Shown here piece after piece: positions 6,716 through 14,584 of a stretch of 16,546 bases of DNA. Under the pieces are notes generated by a model. It was given only the letters and a program-made list of their open reading frames with translations, was not told where the DNA came from and did no database searches. Positions within the stretch are counted from its first letter, which is position 1. The number at the start of each line of letters is the position of its first letter. The stretch covers positions 1-16,546 of the forward strand of contig CAMWRB010000011.1 in NCBI GenBank assembly GCA_947176545.1, given 5' to 3'. The DNA comes from an uncultured Porphyromonadaceae bacterium (GTDB lineage Bacteria > Bacteroidota > Bacteroidia > Bacteroidales > Muribaculaceae). Both the position numbers and the translations under genes were made by a program.

Positions 6716-8167
6716 TTGGCTGAATCATTGAAACGACAGACCGTGCGTGGCACGATATGGAGCCTCATAGAGAACTTCTCTGTGCAGGGCATCATGTTTG
6801 TCGTGATGATAATAATGGCACGGTTACTCACACCGGCTGACTATGGTCTGGTCGGAATGATTAGCATCTTCATAGCCATATCTCAGTCGCTGGTGGACAG
6901 TGGCTTCTCGCAGGCTCTCATTCGCAAACAGAATCGCACGCAGTTAGACAACAGCACCGTCTTCTATTTTAACATCGGTGTCGGACTCTTCCTCTATCTG
7001 GTGCTCTTCTTCTGTGCTCCTCTCATAGCTCGCTTCTACGACGAACCCCTCCTCATTCCGGTCACTCGACTGATGGCCCTCAGCCTTGTCATCAATTCAC
7101 TGGTTGTCGTCCAGCGAGCCCTGCTCTTTGTCCGTGTAGACTTCAAGACCATAGCCAAAGCATCATTCGTGGCTGTTGTAATCTCCGGCACCGTCGGCAT
7201 CACGATGGCTTACAACAACGGCGGATACTGGTCTATAGTAGCATATCAACTCACCAATCTGACGGTCAATATGCTGCTCCTGACTATCTTGGCACGCTGG
7301 CGTCCGTCACTGATGTTCTCATTCAGCTCGTTCAAGGAACTGTTCAGCTTCGGTTCGAAATTAGCCGCCTCCGGCATTATCAATACCCTGTATAAAAATA
7401 TCTACTTGTTGGTCATAGGCAAGGTCTTCAAGGCGGCAGATTTGGGATTCTACACCCGCGCACATCACTTTGCCGAATTTCCATCGTCGAATATAACGAA
7501 CGTACTCCAAAGGGTGACGTACCCCGTCCTATGTCAAATACAGGATGATATTCCCCGGCTTCAGTCCGCCTATCGTCGAATAATCCGAATCGCCGCATAC
7601 ATCGTCTTTCCCATGATGGTGATATTGGCCGCTGTAGCAAAACCGCTTATCCTTCTCATCCTCAAACAGCAATGGCTCTTTTCAGCCGAGCTCCTCTCCA
7701 TCCTCTGCTTTGCGATGATGTGGTATCCCATCCACGCTATCAACCTTAACCTGCTCAAGGTGCGCGGACGAAGTGACCTCTTTCTGAGACTCGAAATCAT
7801 CAAGAAATTAATCAATGTCGCTGTGCTCTGTATATCTGTCCCGTTCGGACTCGTCTGTATGTGCTACGCCGCAATTTTCAATTCTATAATTTCATTGGTC
7901 ATCAACACGTACTATACCGGAAAGATGATACAGGTCGGATTTTGGATACAGATGAGAGACATTTTCCCGATACTGCTCCTTAGTCTTCTGACCGGAGCAC
8001 TATCCTGGCTGACCATCACAATGCTTTCTCTCTCTCCGCTGCTGTCATTGATTATAGGTCTCGGCGAAGCCTGCATTATATATCTCGGATTGTCCAAGCT
8101 CTTACACTTCAACGAATTTCACGAGCTTATCAGCATGATACGGGCAAGAAAACAAAAAATAGACTGA
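6716..8167 (+). CDS. Wzx-type lipid-linked oligosaccharide flippase (MOP superfamily)
   Basis: Predicted inner-membrane flippase that moves undecaprenyl-linked repeat units to the periplasmic face. The 483-residue product is hydrophobic throughout, with about 12-14 likely helices. It carries WzxC-type family features: RLLTPADYGLVGM near 36-48, DSGFSQALIRK at 61-71, and a loop GFYTRAHHFAEFPSS about halfway. The start is TTG at 6716. The frame gives MAESLKRQTVRGTIWS, matching the usual N-terminus of this family, and GGAGA lies a few bases upstream. The ATG at 6697 is in another frame, and later in-frame ATGs would cut into helix 1. It follows the Wzc gene by 35 bases and precedes the aminotransferase by 5, so it sits inside the operon. 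The substrate is the repeat unit made by the neighbouring enzymes (inference). Confidence 0.9.
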   Translation: MAESLKRQTVRGTIWSLIENFSVQGIMFVVMIIMARLLTPADYGLVGMISIFIAISQSLVDSGFSQALIRKQNRTQLDNSTVFYFNIGVGLFLYLVLFFCAPLIARFYDEPLLIPVTRLMALSLVINSLVVVQRALLFVRVDFKTIAKASFVAVVISGTVGITMAYNNGGYWSIVAYQLTNLTVNMLLLTILARWRPSLMFSFSSFKELFSFGSKLAASGIINTLYKNIYLLVIGKVFKAADLGFYTRAHHFAEFPSSNITNVLQRVTYPVLCQIQDDIPRLQSAYRRIIRIAAYIVFPMMVILAAVAKPLILLILKQQWLFSAELLSILCFAMMWYPIHAINLNLLKVRGRSDLFLRLEIIKKLINVAVLCISVPFGLVCMCYAAIFNSIISLVINTYYTGKMIQVGFWIQMRDIFPILLLSLLTGALSWLTITMLSLSPLLSLIIGLGEACIIYLGLSKLLHFNEFHELISMIRARKQKID

Positions 8168-8172
8168 CACTT

Positions 8173-9291
8173 ATGGCTACTGACAATACTAATATTACCG
8201 TTACCTCCCCCCTGCTACCCCCACTTGAAGAATTTCTGCCTTATCTTCAGGATATTTGGGAACGTAAATGGATTACCAATAATGGTAAATATCATAAGGA
8301 ACTCGAACAGAAACTGTGCGAATATCTGGGAGTGGAATACATCAGCCTGTTCACCAACGGCACCCTCCCGCTCATCACCGCCTTACAGGCTCTCGATATC
8401 CGCCGGGGTGAGGTCATCACTACCCCATACAGTTTCGTGGCCACCTCTCATTCCATATGGTGGAACGGACTGAAACCCGTATTTGTAGATGTCGACCCCG
8501 ACACAGGCAATATCAATCCCGAACTGATTGAGCAGGCCATCACATCTCAGACACGTGCCATCATGCCGGTACATGTATACGGCAATCCATGCGACGTCGA
8601 TGCTATCAGCGATATTGCCCGACGTCACGACCTGAAAGTCGTCTACGACGCCGCTCATGCATTCGGTGTCGAAGTCGACGGCAAGTCCATACTCAATGCC
8701 GGAGACATCTCGACACTATCGTTCCACGCAACCAAAACCTACAACACCATCGAAGGTGGTGCACTCGTATGCCATTCGGCCGAGATGAAACAGAAGATAG
8801 ATTATCTCAAGAACTTCGGTTTCGCCGGCGAGACATCGGTTGTAGCACCCGGTATCAACTCCAAGATGGACGAAATTCGTTCGGCATACGGCCTGCTCAA
8901 CCTCCGGCATGTCGATGCGGCCATATCCCGACGTAAGGAGGTCGCTAATGCCTACCGCGACGCCCTGTCAGATGTTCATGGCATCAGACTCATGCCTCAA
9001 CGCTCTGACGTGAAATACAACTACAGCTACTTCCCGATATTTATTGACGCTGACCGGTATGGCATGACCCGTGATGAGCTTTACTTCAAGATGAAGGAAC
9101 AGAATGTACTGGGTCGCAGATATTTCTATCCTCTGATTTCCGATTTTGAGCCATATCGTGAGCTTCCCTCTGCAGCTCCGGTCAATTTGCCCGTTGCAAC
9201 ATGTATGGCTGACCAAGTGATTTGCCTGCCGATGCATCATACACTCACTGAAGGTGATATAGAGAGAATTCTCAATATTATACTCCCATGA
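8173..9291 (+). CDS. DegT/DnrJ/EryC1/StrS-family nucleotide-sugar aminotransferase
   Basis: PLP-dependent transaminase (372 residues) predicted to convert a 4-keto-6-deoxy (or 3-keto) nucleotide sugar into an amino sugar. The N-terminus has the WITNNG substrate-loop motif at 33-38. The phosphate-binding region is TNGTLPL at 61-67. Asp159 in VVYDAAHAFG contacts the pyridine nitrogen. SFHATKTYNTIEGG at 183-196 holds the PLP lysine, Lys188. Length and all key residues are complete. The start region (ITVTSPLLPPLEEF) resembles VioA-like 4-aminotransferases that make dTDP-4-amino-4,6-dideoxy sugars, but exact specificity cannot be read from sequence. The stop codon overlaps the ATP-grasp start as ATGA (9288-9291), suggesting translational coupling. 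With the GNAT protein and the WecF-like transferase downstream, it fits a TDP-4-acetamido-4,6-dideoxyhexose route (inference). Confidence 0.92.
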   Translation: MATDNTNITVTSPLLPPLEEFLPYLQDIWERKWITNNGKYHKELEQKLCEYLGVEYISLFTNGTLPLITALQALDIRRGEVITTPYSFVATSHSIWWNGLKPVFVDVDPDTGNINPELIEQAITSQTRAIMPVHVYGNPCDVDAISDIARRHDLKVVYDAAHAFGVEVDGKSILNAGDISTLSFHATKTYNTIEGGALVCHSAEMKQKIDYLKNFGFAGETSVVAPGINSKMDEIRSAYGLLNLRHVDAAISRRKEVANAYRDALSDVHGIRLMPQRSDVKYNYSYFPIFIDADRYGMTRDELYFKMKEQNVLGRRYFYPLISDFEPYRELPSAAPVNLPVATCMADQVICLPMHHTLTEGDIERILNIILP

Positions 9292-10499
9292 ACCGCAAGA
9301 AAAAGATATTGATGTTGGGTGGTTCCACTCAGCAGGTTCCGGCCATCCGCAAGGCTGCTGAGATGGGATATGAGACCATACTCATGGACTATCTGCCGGA
9401 CAACCCCGGACAGTACGTCGCCGACAAGTGGTATCAGGAGAGTACCACAGATGTAGAGGCCGTATGCCGTATTGCCGAGAATGAGGGGGTAAGCGGTATT
9501 CTGGCGTATGCCTCCGACCCGGCTGCACTTCCGGCGGCTATCGCATGTGAACGCCTCGGTCTCCCCGGCAATCCTGTCAAATCTGTTGAAATACTCGGAG
9601 TCAAACACAAGTTCCGTCAGTTTCTTAAGGAGAACGGATTCCCATGCCCGAAAAATTTCACTTTCTCTCCCGACACACCGCTTGACGAGGTAATTGCCGG
9701 ATGTAATAACCTGCGGTTTCCCATCGTTATCAAACCCACCGATTCCTCCGGCTCAAAGGGTGTATCGTTTCTTGATAATGTCAATGATATTAAGAACGCG
9801 ATAACGTTTGCCACCGGCTACTCACGCAATAAAATACTTATTGCCGAAGAATTTATCGAGCGAGGATATCCCTATGTAATAGGTGGTGACATATTTGTAC
9901 GCGATGGCCGGATAGTGGTCTTCGGAGATATGGAATGTCTCCGGGACGACAATGGTAAAAGTCTCATACCGATAGGAGAAAAAATACCTAACGGGCTTAC
10001 TCCAACTCAGAAAAATAATCTATACACTGAATTACAGCGCCTCGTAGATTGTCTGAATATATCTTCAGTAGAAATGAATATCGAGGCACTGATTGATACC
10101 GAAGACCGTCCGCATTTTCTCGAAGTTGGTCCCCGTGCCGGCGGCAATATGATACCGATACAGCTGTCAGACGCATTTGGGGTGGACCTTATCAAGGCGA
10201 ATATAGCCGCAGCTATGGGTGAAGATTTATCTCTTTCCCCGAATCTTCCTGAAGGTTGCTATATGACATTCGTTCTTCACTCCCATGAGGACGGTATCTA
10301 TGACCATATCGACTACTCGCCGGAAATAGAAAAGTATATCTACCGTAAGGTCGAATATAAGAAAAATGGTGACGCGGTCGAGGCTTTTGATGGTGCCGGC
10401 AAAGCACTCGGCATCATATTTATGAAGTTTCCGGACTCTTCGACAATGGCTCACTACGAGCATCATATCGACGAGCATATCAACGTCATACTCAAATGA
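9288..10499 (+). CDS. ATP-grasp ligase, carbamoyl-phosphate-synthase-like
   Basis: The 403-residue product is a probable ATP-dependent carboxylate-amine ligase. It has an N-terminal pre-ATP-grasp fold beginning ILMLGGSTQQVPAI (7-20). The ATP-grasp core has FPIVIKPTDSSGSKGVS at 144-160 (Lys149 and the glycine-rich loop), AEEFI at 186-190, and FLEVGPRAGGN at 277-287 (Glu279, Arg283, Asn287), the metal/ATP-binding segment. The C-terminal ~85 residues are less conserved. It overlaps both neighbours by ATGA (9288-9291 and 10496-10499), so all three proteins are probably made together. In such loci related enzymes can add an amino acid or other acyl group by an amide bond to an amino sugar or uronic acid; that is the most likely role, but the substrate is unknown. 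No frameshift or missing core residue is visible. Confidence 0.85.
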   Translation: MNRKKKILMLGGSTQQVPAIRKAAEMGYETILMDYLPDNPGQYVADKWYQESTTDVEAVCRIAENEGVSGILAYASDPAALPAAIACERLGLPGNPVKSVEILGVKHKFRQFLKENGFPCPKNFTFSPDTPLDEVIAGCNNLRFPIVIKPTDSSGSKGVSFLDNVNDIKNAITFATGYSRNKILIAEEFIERGYPYVIGGDIFVRDGRIVVFGDMECLRDDNGKSLIPIGEKIPNGLTPTQKNNLYTELQRLVDCLNISSVEMNIEALIDTEDRPHFLEVGPRAGGNMIPIQLSDAFGVDLIKANIAAAMGEDLSLSPNLPEGCYMTFVLHSHEDGIYDHIDYSPEIEKYIYRKVEYKKNGDAVEAFDGAGKALGIIFMKFPDSSTMAHYEHHIDEHINVILK

Positions 10500-11467
10500 A
10501 AGCAATCGGAGGATATTTTGAACTTGAGTTATCCCGCCGGAATGACAATCCGCCGGGACATCAAGGCATATATCTGAACTCCGGTCGTCACGCATTTGAA
10601 TATATACTCCGCAATATCGGCAAGGTCAGTCAGGTCTACCTGCCTCGATACACATGCGATGTGATGCTCCAGCCTCTTAACCGTCTCGGCATCAATTATA
10701 CTTTCTACGATGTCAATCGCCAATTGAAGCTCGACAATCTTCCGGTACTCGCTGATACTGAATATATCGTCATCAATAATTACTTCGGTATTCAGGACAG
10801 CTATGTTGCCGACTTGGCATCACACTATAAACAACAGGCAATCATTGACAACGCCCAGGCATGGTACGCTCCGGCACTCCCGGGTATAAAGGCTCTCTAT
10901 AGTCCTCGAAAGTTTTTCGGTCTGCCGGACGGAGGTATCGCTGTCAATGTTCCTGACAACACGGATATTCTCCCACAGGATAAGTCATACGACCGTTTCG
11001 CACACCTGCTCAAACGTCACGAGCTCTCTCCCTCCGAAGGTTATGCTGACTTTAAAACCAACTCCGCCAAACTTTCGGAATTACCCCTCATGGAGATGTC
11101 ACCCCTCACCCGGGCATTGATGGCCAATATCGATTACGACAGTCCACGTGACATACGTCGCCGAAATTTCGAGTATCTTCATAATTCCCTGAAAACCTCC
11201 AACTTACTTGAAATACCCGATATTGATTCATTCTCAGCCCCAATGGTTTATCCATATCTGATATCAGAGGGTGAAAACCTTCGGCATAAGCTGATTGAAA
11301 ACGAAATATTCGTAGCCACATATTGGCCCAACGTTCCGGAGTGGTCCGAACCCGGTTCCGATGCCACGTATCTCACCCGGCATCTTCTCCCACTCCCCAT
11401 CGACCAGCGATACGACATATCTGACATGCAACGCATACTCTCCGTTATCAATAGTATTTTAAATTGA
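10496..11467 (+). CDS. Small atypical DegT-fold PLP-dependent protein
   Basis: A 323-residue protein related in layout to fold-type I sugar aminotransferases, but about 50 residues shorter and with altered motifs. It keeps a phosphate-binding-like LNSGRHAFEYIL at 27-38, an aspartate in IIDNAQAWYAP at 116-126 (Asp118, expected to contact the PLP ring), and a likely PLP lysine, Lys139, in SPRKFFGLPDGG at 136-147, in place of the usual SFHATK...EGG. The TNNG N-terminal loop of true sugar transaminases is absent. It may be an aminotransferase, another PLP enzyme on a small substrate, or an enzyme supplying the group joined by the ATP-grasp ligase whose gene it overlaps (ATGA at 10496-10499). The ATG start is fixed by that overlap. 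The family assignment is by motif order only. Confidence 0.72.
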   Translation: MKAIGGYFELELSRRNDNPPGHQGIYLNSGRHAFEYILRNIGKVSQVYLPRYTCDVMLQPLNRLGINYTFYDVNRQLKLDNLPVLADTEYIVINNYFGIQDSYVADLASHYKQQAIIDNAQAWYAPALPGIKALYSPRKFFGLPDGGIAVNVPDNTDILPQDKSYDRFAHLLKRHELSPSEGYADFKTNSAKLSELPLMEMSPLTRALMANIDYDSPRDIRRRNFEYLHNSLKTSNLLEIPDIDSFSAPMVYPYLISEGENLRHKLIENEIFVATYWPNVPEWSEPGSDATYLTRHLLPLPIDQRYDISDMQRILSVINSILN

Positions 11468-11476
11468 ACTTATTCT

Positions 11477-12091
11477 ATGAGTCACGATAAATATTCTGTG
11501 TATCTGCGGGGATTTAAGGAGAGCGATACCGAACAGATTAACCGGTGGCGAAACGACCGCGAGCTGCAGGCTCTCGTCAGTGCTCCGTTCCGATATGTGC
11601 CGGAGGCTATAGAGCGTGAATGGGTGCGTTCCAAGATGCTCAACAACCGCACGGATATCTATCTGGCAATCTGTCTCAAGGAGAACGACGAGATGGTCGG
11701 CTATATCTCTATCAACGATATCGACCATATATCCCGTCGCGCCCATGTCGGAGGTATAGTTCTCGACCGCAAGTATCATGACGGTATCATACGCCATGAG
11801 GTCGGAATGCTGATACGCGAACTCGCCTTTGACCAGCTGAACCTCAACCGTCTCGAAGGAGGGTGTATCGCCGAGCATATAGCCTCACGTGTAGCAATGG
11901 AAGCCACCGGATATATACTCGAAGGTGTCCGTCGGCAATATGTATATAAGGACGGACGCTATCACGACAGCTGTCTTTACTCACTGATGCGCGAGGATTA
12001 CTATGACTGGATGATACGTGGCGAATACTCACTGCGCTCTTTCGCTAAAAAGGTCAAAGAATTACGCAAACAATATCAAAATGAAAAATAA
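11477..12091 (+). CDS. GNAT-family N-acetyltransferase (RimJ/RimL/PseH-like)
   Basis: A 204-residue cytoplasmic acyl-CoA-dependent acyltransferase. The GNAT core spans about 5-170. It includes the N-terminal strand VYLRGFKESDTEQINRWRND (8-27), the central strand MVGYISIND (73-81), and HVGGIVLDRKYHDGIIRHE (90-108) leading into the acetyl-CoA-binding helix. That loop is degenerate compared with the standard RxxGxG/A. An EATGYILEG segment (142-150) follows, as in RimJ/RimL-type proteins. It lies 9 bases after the PLP gene and overlaps the next gene by 11 bases. Next to a sugar aminotransferase the simplest role is N-acetylation (or other acylation) of the new amino group, the step done by WecD or PseH in other pathways. 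Acting on a protein or an amino acid cannot be excluded. Confidence 0.85.
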   Translation: MSHDKYSVYLRGFKESDTEQINRWRNDRELQALVSAPFRYVPEAIEREWVRSKMLNNRTDIYLAICLKENDEMVGYISINDIDHISRRAHVGGIVLDRKYHDGIIRHEVGMLIRELAFDQLNLNRLEGGCIAEHIASRVAMEATGYILEGVRRQYVYKDGRYHDSCLYSLMREDYYDWMIRGEYSLRSFAKKVKELRKQYQNEK

Positions 12092-13253
12092 GATATTATT
12101 AATATTTGTGCTATTTACATCTCTGATTTCCCCGTCCGCACATGCTGTTTCGCCACATCGCAGGGCCGCAGCGAATAGAGCGGTTCAGAAGATATTTGAT
12201 GATATGGATATGGCCAGCCTCTCCATTGCAGTCACCCAAGGGGACTCAATCATCTATCAGCAGGCATTCGGCTATCGCATACTCCCGGATGCACAGCATA
12301 AAGGAGAGATTTTGGAGACAGATGATATGTATCGAATTGCTTCGGTTTCCAAGACTTTCATTGCAACCGCAATAATGCGTCTGACGGAAGAGGGCATACT
12401 CGACATCAATGAGGACGCACAGAGATACCTTACCTTTCCATTGCGTAATCCGCAGTTTCCTGATAGCGTAATCACTATTAAAAATCTGCTCACTCACACA
12501 TCTGGCATCAATGATTCCCGCAGCTGGTGGAAAATAGACTTTATCAATCCCCGGATAGATAAAGACTATTACAAATGCTATTCAGACTACGCCCCCGGAC
12601 ATGGGTACAAATATTGCAACATGAATTATGCTTTGCTCGGTGCCGTAATAGAGGGAGCTACAGGAACAAGATTTGACCGTGTAGTGAGTGATAAGATTAT
12701 GAAACCTCTCAATCTGGGAGGAGGATATAATGTTAATTACCTGGACCGCTCCAAGCTGGCTCAACTCTATTATCGTCCCAAGGAAAATCCCGATACACTA
12801 ATCAATGATACCGAATATTACCGTCAGTATCGAGACCAGCTGATAGACAATTATACTCTCGGTCGCAGTTTGGGATTGGAATATCCTTCGAGCGGTATGA
12901 AAATTACAGCCTCGGACCTGGCACGATATATGATGATGCACATGTACAACGGTGAGTTGGACAGTGTGCGAATCATCTCGCCGGAAAGTGAGGCAATGAT
13001 ACGTCGCAATTACGTAGGAAGCAACAACTACGGATTAGCGTTTCGCGAATACCGCAATTTCTTGCCCGGCAGACTCATGCACGGACAGACCGGAGGAAGC
13101 CAGGGTGCGACGACATGTATGATATTTGACCCGGAAGAAGAGATTGGTTTTGTGATTCTTGAGTCCGGGGCCAAGACAGACTTCATAGACGGCTATGGTG
13201 ATGTTCATGTCCCCATCGCCCGTGCACTATATAACGCTCTCTTTGCCGAGTGA
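12081..13253 (+). CDS. Exported serine hydrolase, beta-lactamase (class C)/esterase-like
   Basis: The 390-residue product starts with a signal peptide (about 1-22, ending SAHA), so it should act in the periplasm or outside. The frame is open from 12018, but I chose the ATG at 12081 because it begins the signal peptide cleanly and overlaps the acetyltransferase stop by 11 bases. PF00144-type motifs are complete: SVSK at 88-91 (Ser88 nucleophile, Lys91), YCN at 178-180 (the YxN position) and HGQTGG at 334-339 (H/KTG box). THTSG at 139-143 is also typical of the family. Members include class C beta-lactamases, D-Ala-D-Ala carboxypeptidases, and esterases/amidases. The position between sugar-modifying genes and the polymerase suggests action on the polysaccharide or a D-amino-acyl/acyl group rather than antibiotic resistance, but that is inference. 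Confidence 0.88.
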   Translation: MKNKILLIFVLFTSLISPSAHAVSPHRRAAANRAVQKIFDDMDMASLSIAVTQGDSIIYQQAFGYRILPDAQHKGEILETDDMYRIASVSKTFIATAIMRLTEEGILDINEDAQRYLTFPLRNPQFPDSVITIKNLLTHTSGINDSRSWWKIDFINPRIDKDYYKCYSDYAPGHGYKYCNMNYALLGAVIEGATGTRFDRVVSDKIMKPLNLGGGYNVNYLDRSKLAQLYYRPKENPDTLINDTEYYRQYRDQLIDNYTLGRSLGLEYPSSGMKITASDLARYMMMHMYNGELDSVRIISPESEAMIRRNYVGSNNYGLAFREYRNFLPGRLMHGQTGGSQGATTCMIFDPEEEIGFVILESGAKTDFIDGYGDVHVPIARALYNALFAE

Positions 13254-14584
13254 TGACTGCTACTCTAACACATAAAACCCGTCGGAACAGACGCTTTGAC
13301 CTGATACTGATGTGTATCGGCACGGTGCTGGTGATGTTGCGCTCATTGCGAATATTATACGTCCGCGGCATTCCGGAAGGGATTATATACGGTTTTGGAT
13401 TTGTATGCTTTGTAATATACATAATGGCCAATTTCCGTAAATTACAGCAGTTTACTGTGCTCGGTTTTATATCCCTGTTTGTTCTGCTGATAGTATATAT
13501 TTATGAGCAAATGACGGTGAGTGCATTTAAGTTACCATCGACTTTCAATATGGTGACTCTTCTGATGGGAGCATTTGCACTCATGCAGGCACCGCTCGAG
13601 GACAAACGCACCATTTACAGAGCTTACAATGTCACTATACAAGTGATGGTCGGTGTTGGCCTGATAGCCTGGATATTATTTTTATTTAATGTCCCCCTGC
13701 CGTATTACACCGACAATAGTGATAATTTCTACCATTATAACGTATATTACGTCTTTAACCTCGTATTAAGTTCCAATCCACTTGATTTACTGTATCGGTA
13801 TGCCGGACCGTTTCTCGAACCGGGTCACTGTGGCACCATGTGTGTATATCTGCTGTATATCAACGGAATGAATCTAAAGAATGTAGGTAATATCTTCTTA
13901 TTGTTAGGAGTACTGTTCTCCTTGTCCCTTGCCGCATACGGACTTTTGGCCGGGGCTGTTCTTATATTATTTTACGTTCGTCGCAAATACATCAGCATTG
14001 CTGTCATGGCCGGTATATTTGTCTTGCTCGGCATCACCTCTCAATATCTCAACAATGGTGATAACCCACTCTATCAGATAGTATTCTCACGCTTGGAACT
14101 AAATGAGAACGGAGACGATATTATAGGAAACAACCGTACCTCCGGATTTTTCGACCTCACTTATTCTCATTATCTGAACAGTGATAATATTGTGACGGGA
14201 GTAGGCCGTCGTGCATTCGGTCAGAGGTCGGACGGCACAGACAATGCAACCATCGGTAGTGCCGGCTATAAGAGATACTTCTTCATACGTGGTATCGTAG
14301 GGTCGGTACTGATATGTTCATTCTTACTCATTTATACTATCGAATATGGCTCGCGGATGTCCATAGGATATTTCATCATCTATCTTATCTCCAATATTAT
14401 ACGTGATTATCCACTTAAAGAACAATGGATGTATCTATTCCTGCTTGCAATGCCCCTGATGTATTATTACGGCACGCATATTAATATGAGACAACGTGAT
14501 GAGGGTGAGAATAATGAATCCTCCTCCGACCCGGATAAGGGAATAGGGAAGCATAATATCACTGAATATTTACATGGTCAATGA
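13253..14584 (+). CDS. O-antigen/capsule polymerase-like membrane protein (Wzy-like)
   Basis: The 443-residue product is an inner-membrane protein with roughly 10-11 hydrophobic segments and a long hydrophilic loop (about 263-335) that is probably periplasmic. YAGPFLEPGHCG near 183-194 matches the GPFxEPG motif seen in Wzy/O-antigen-ligase-type polymerases. NNRTSGFFDL near 293-302 and VTGVGRRAFG near 314-323 also fit that group. It would join flipped repeat units at the periplasmic face. The frame opens at GTG 13250, but ATG 13253 sharing its A with the previous TGA (TGATG) is more likely. The stop overlaps the next start as ATGA (14581-14584). The gene is visibly more AT-rich than the aminotransferase region, as polymerase genes often are. 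It could instead be a ligase of the same superfamily; the operon context favours polymerase. Confidence 0.83.
   Translation: MTATLTHKTRRNRRFDLILMCIGTVLVMLRSLRILYVRGIPEGIIYGFGFVCFVIYIMANFRKLQQFTVLGFISLFVLLIVYIYEQMTVSAFKLPSTFNMVTLLMGAFALMQAPLEDKRTIYRAYNVTIQVMVGVGLIAWILFLFNVPLPYYTDNSDNFYHYNVYYVFNLVLSSNPLDLLYRYAGPFLEPGHCGTMCVYLLYINGMNLKNVGNIFLLLGVLFSLSLAAYGLLAGAVLILFYVRRKYISIAVMAGIFVLLGITSQYLNNGDNPLYQIVFSRLELNENGDDIIGNNRTSGFFDLTYSHYLNSDNIVTGVGRRAFGQRSDGTDNATIGSAGYKRYFFIRGIVGSVLICSFLLIYTIEYGSRMSIGYFIIYLISNIIRDYPLKEQWMYLFLLAMPLMYYYGTHINMRQRDEGENNESSSDPDKGIGKHNITEYLHGQ

Noticed and set aside
12081..13253. Antibiotic-resistance beta-lactamase
   Set aside because: The motifs are shared by many esterases and peptidases of the same family, and the location inside a polysaccharide operon argues against a resistance role.
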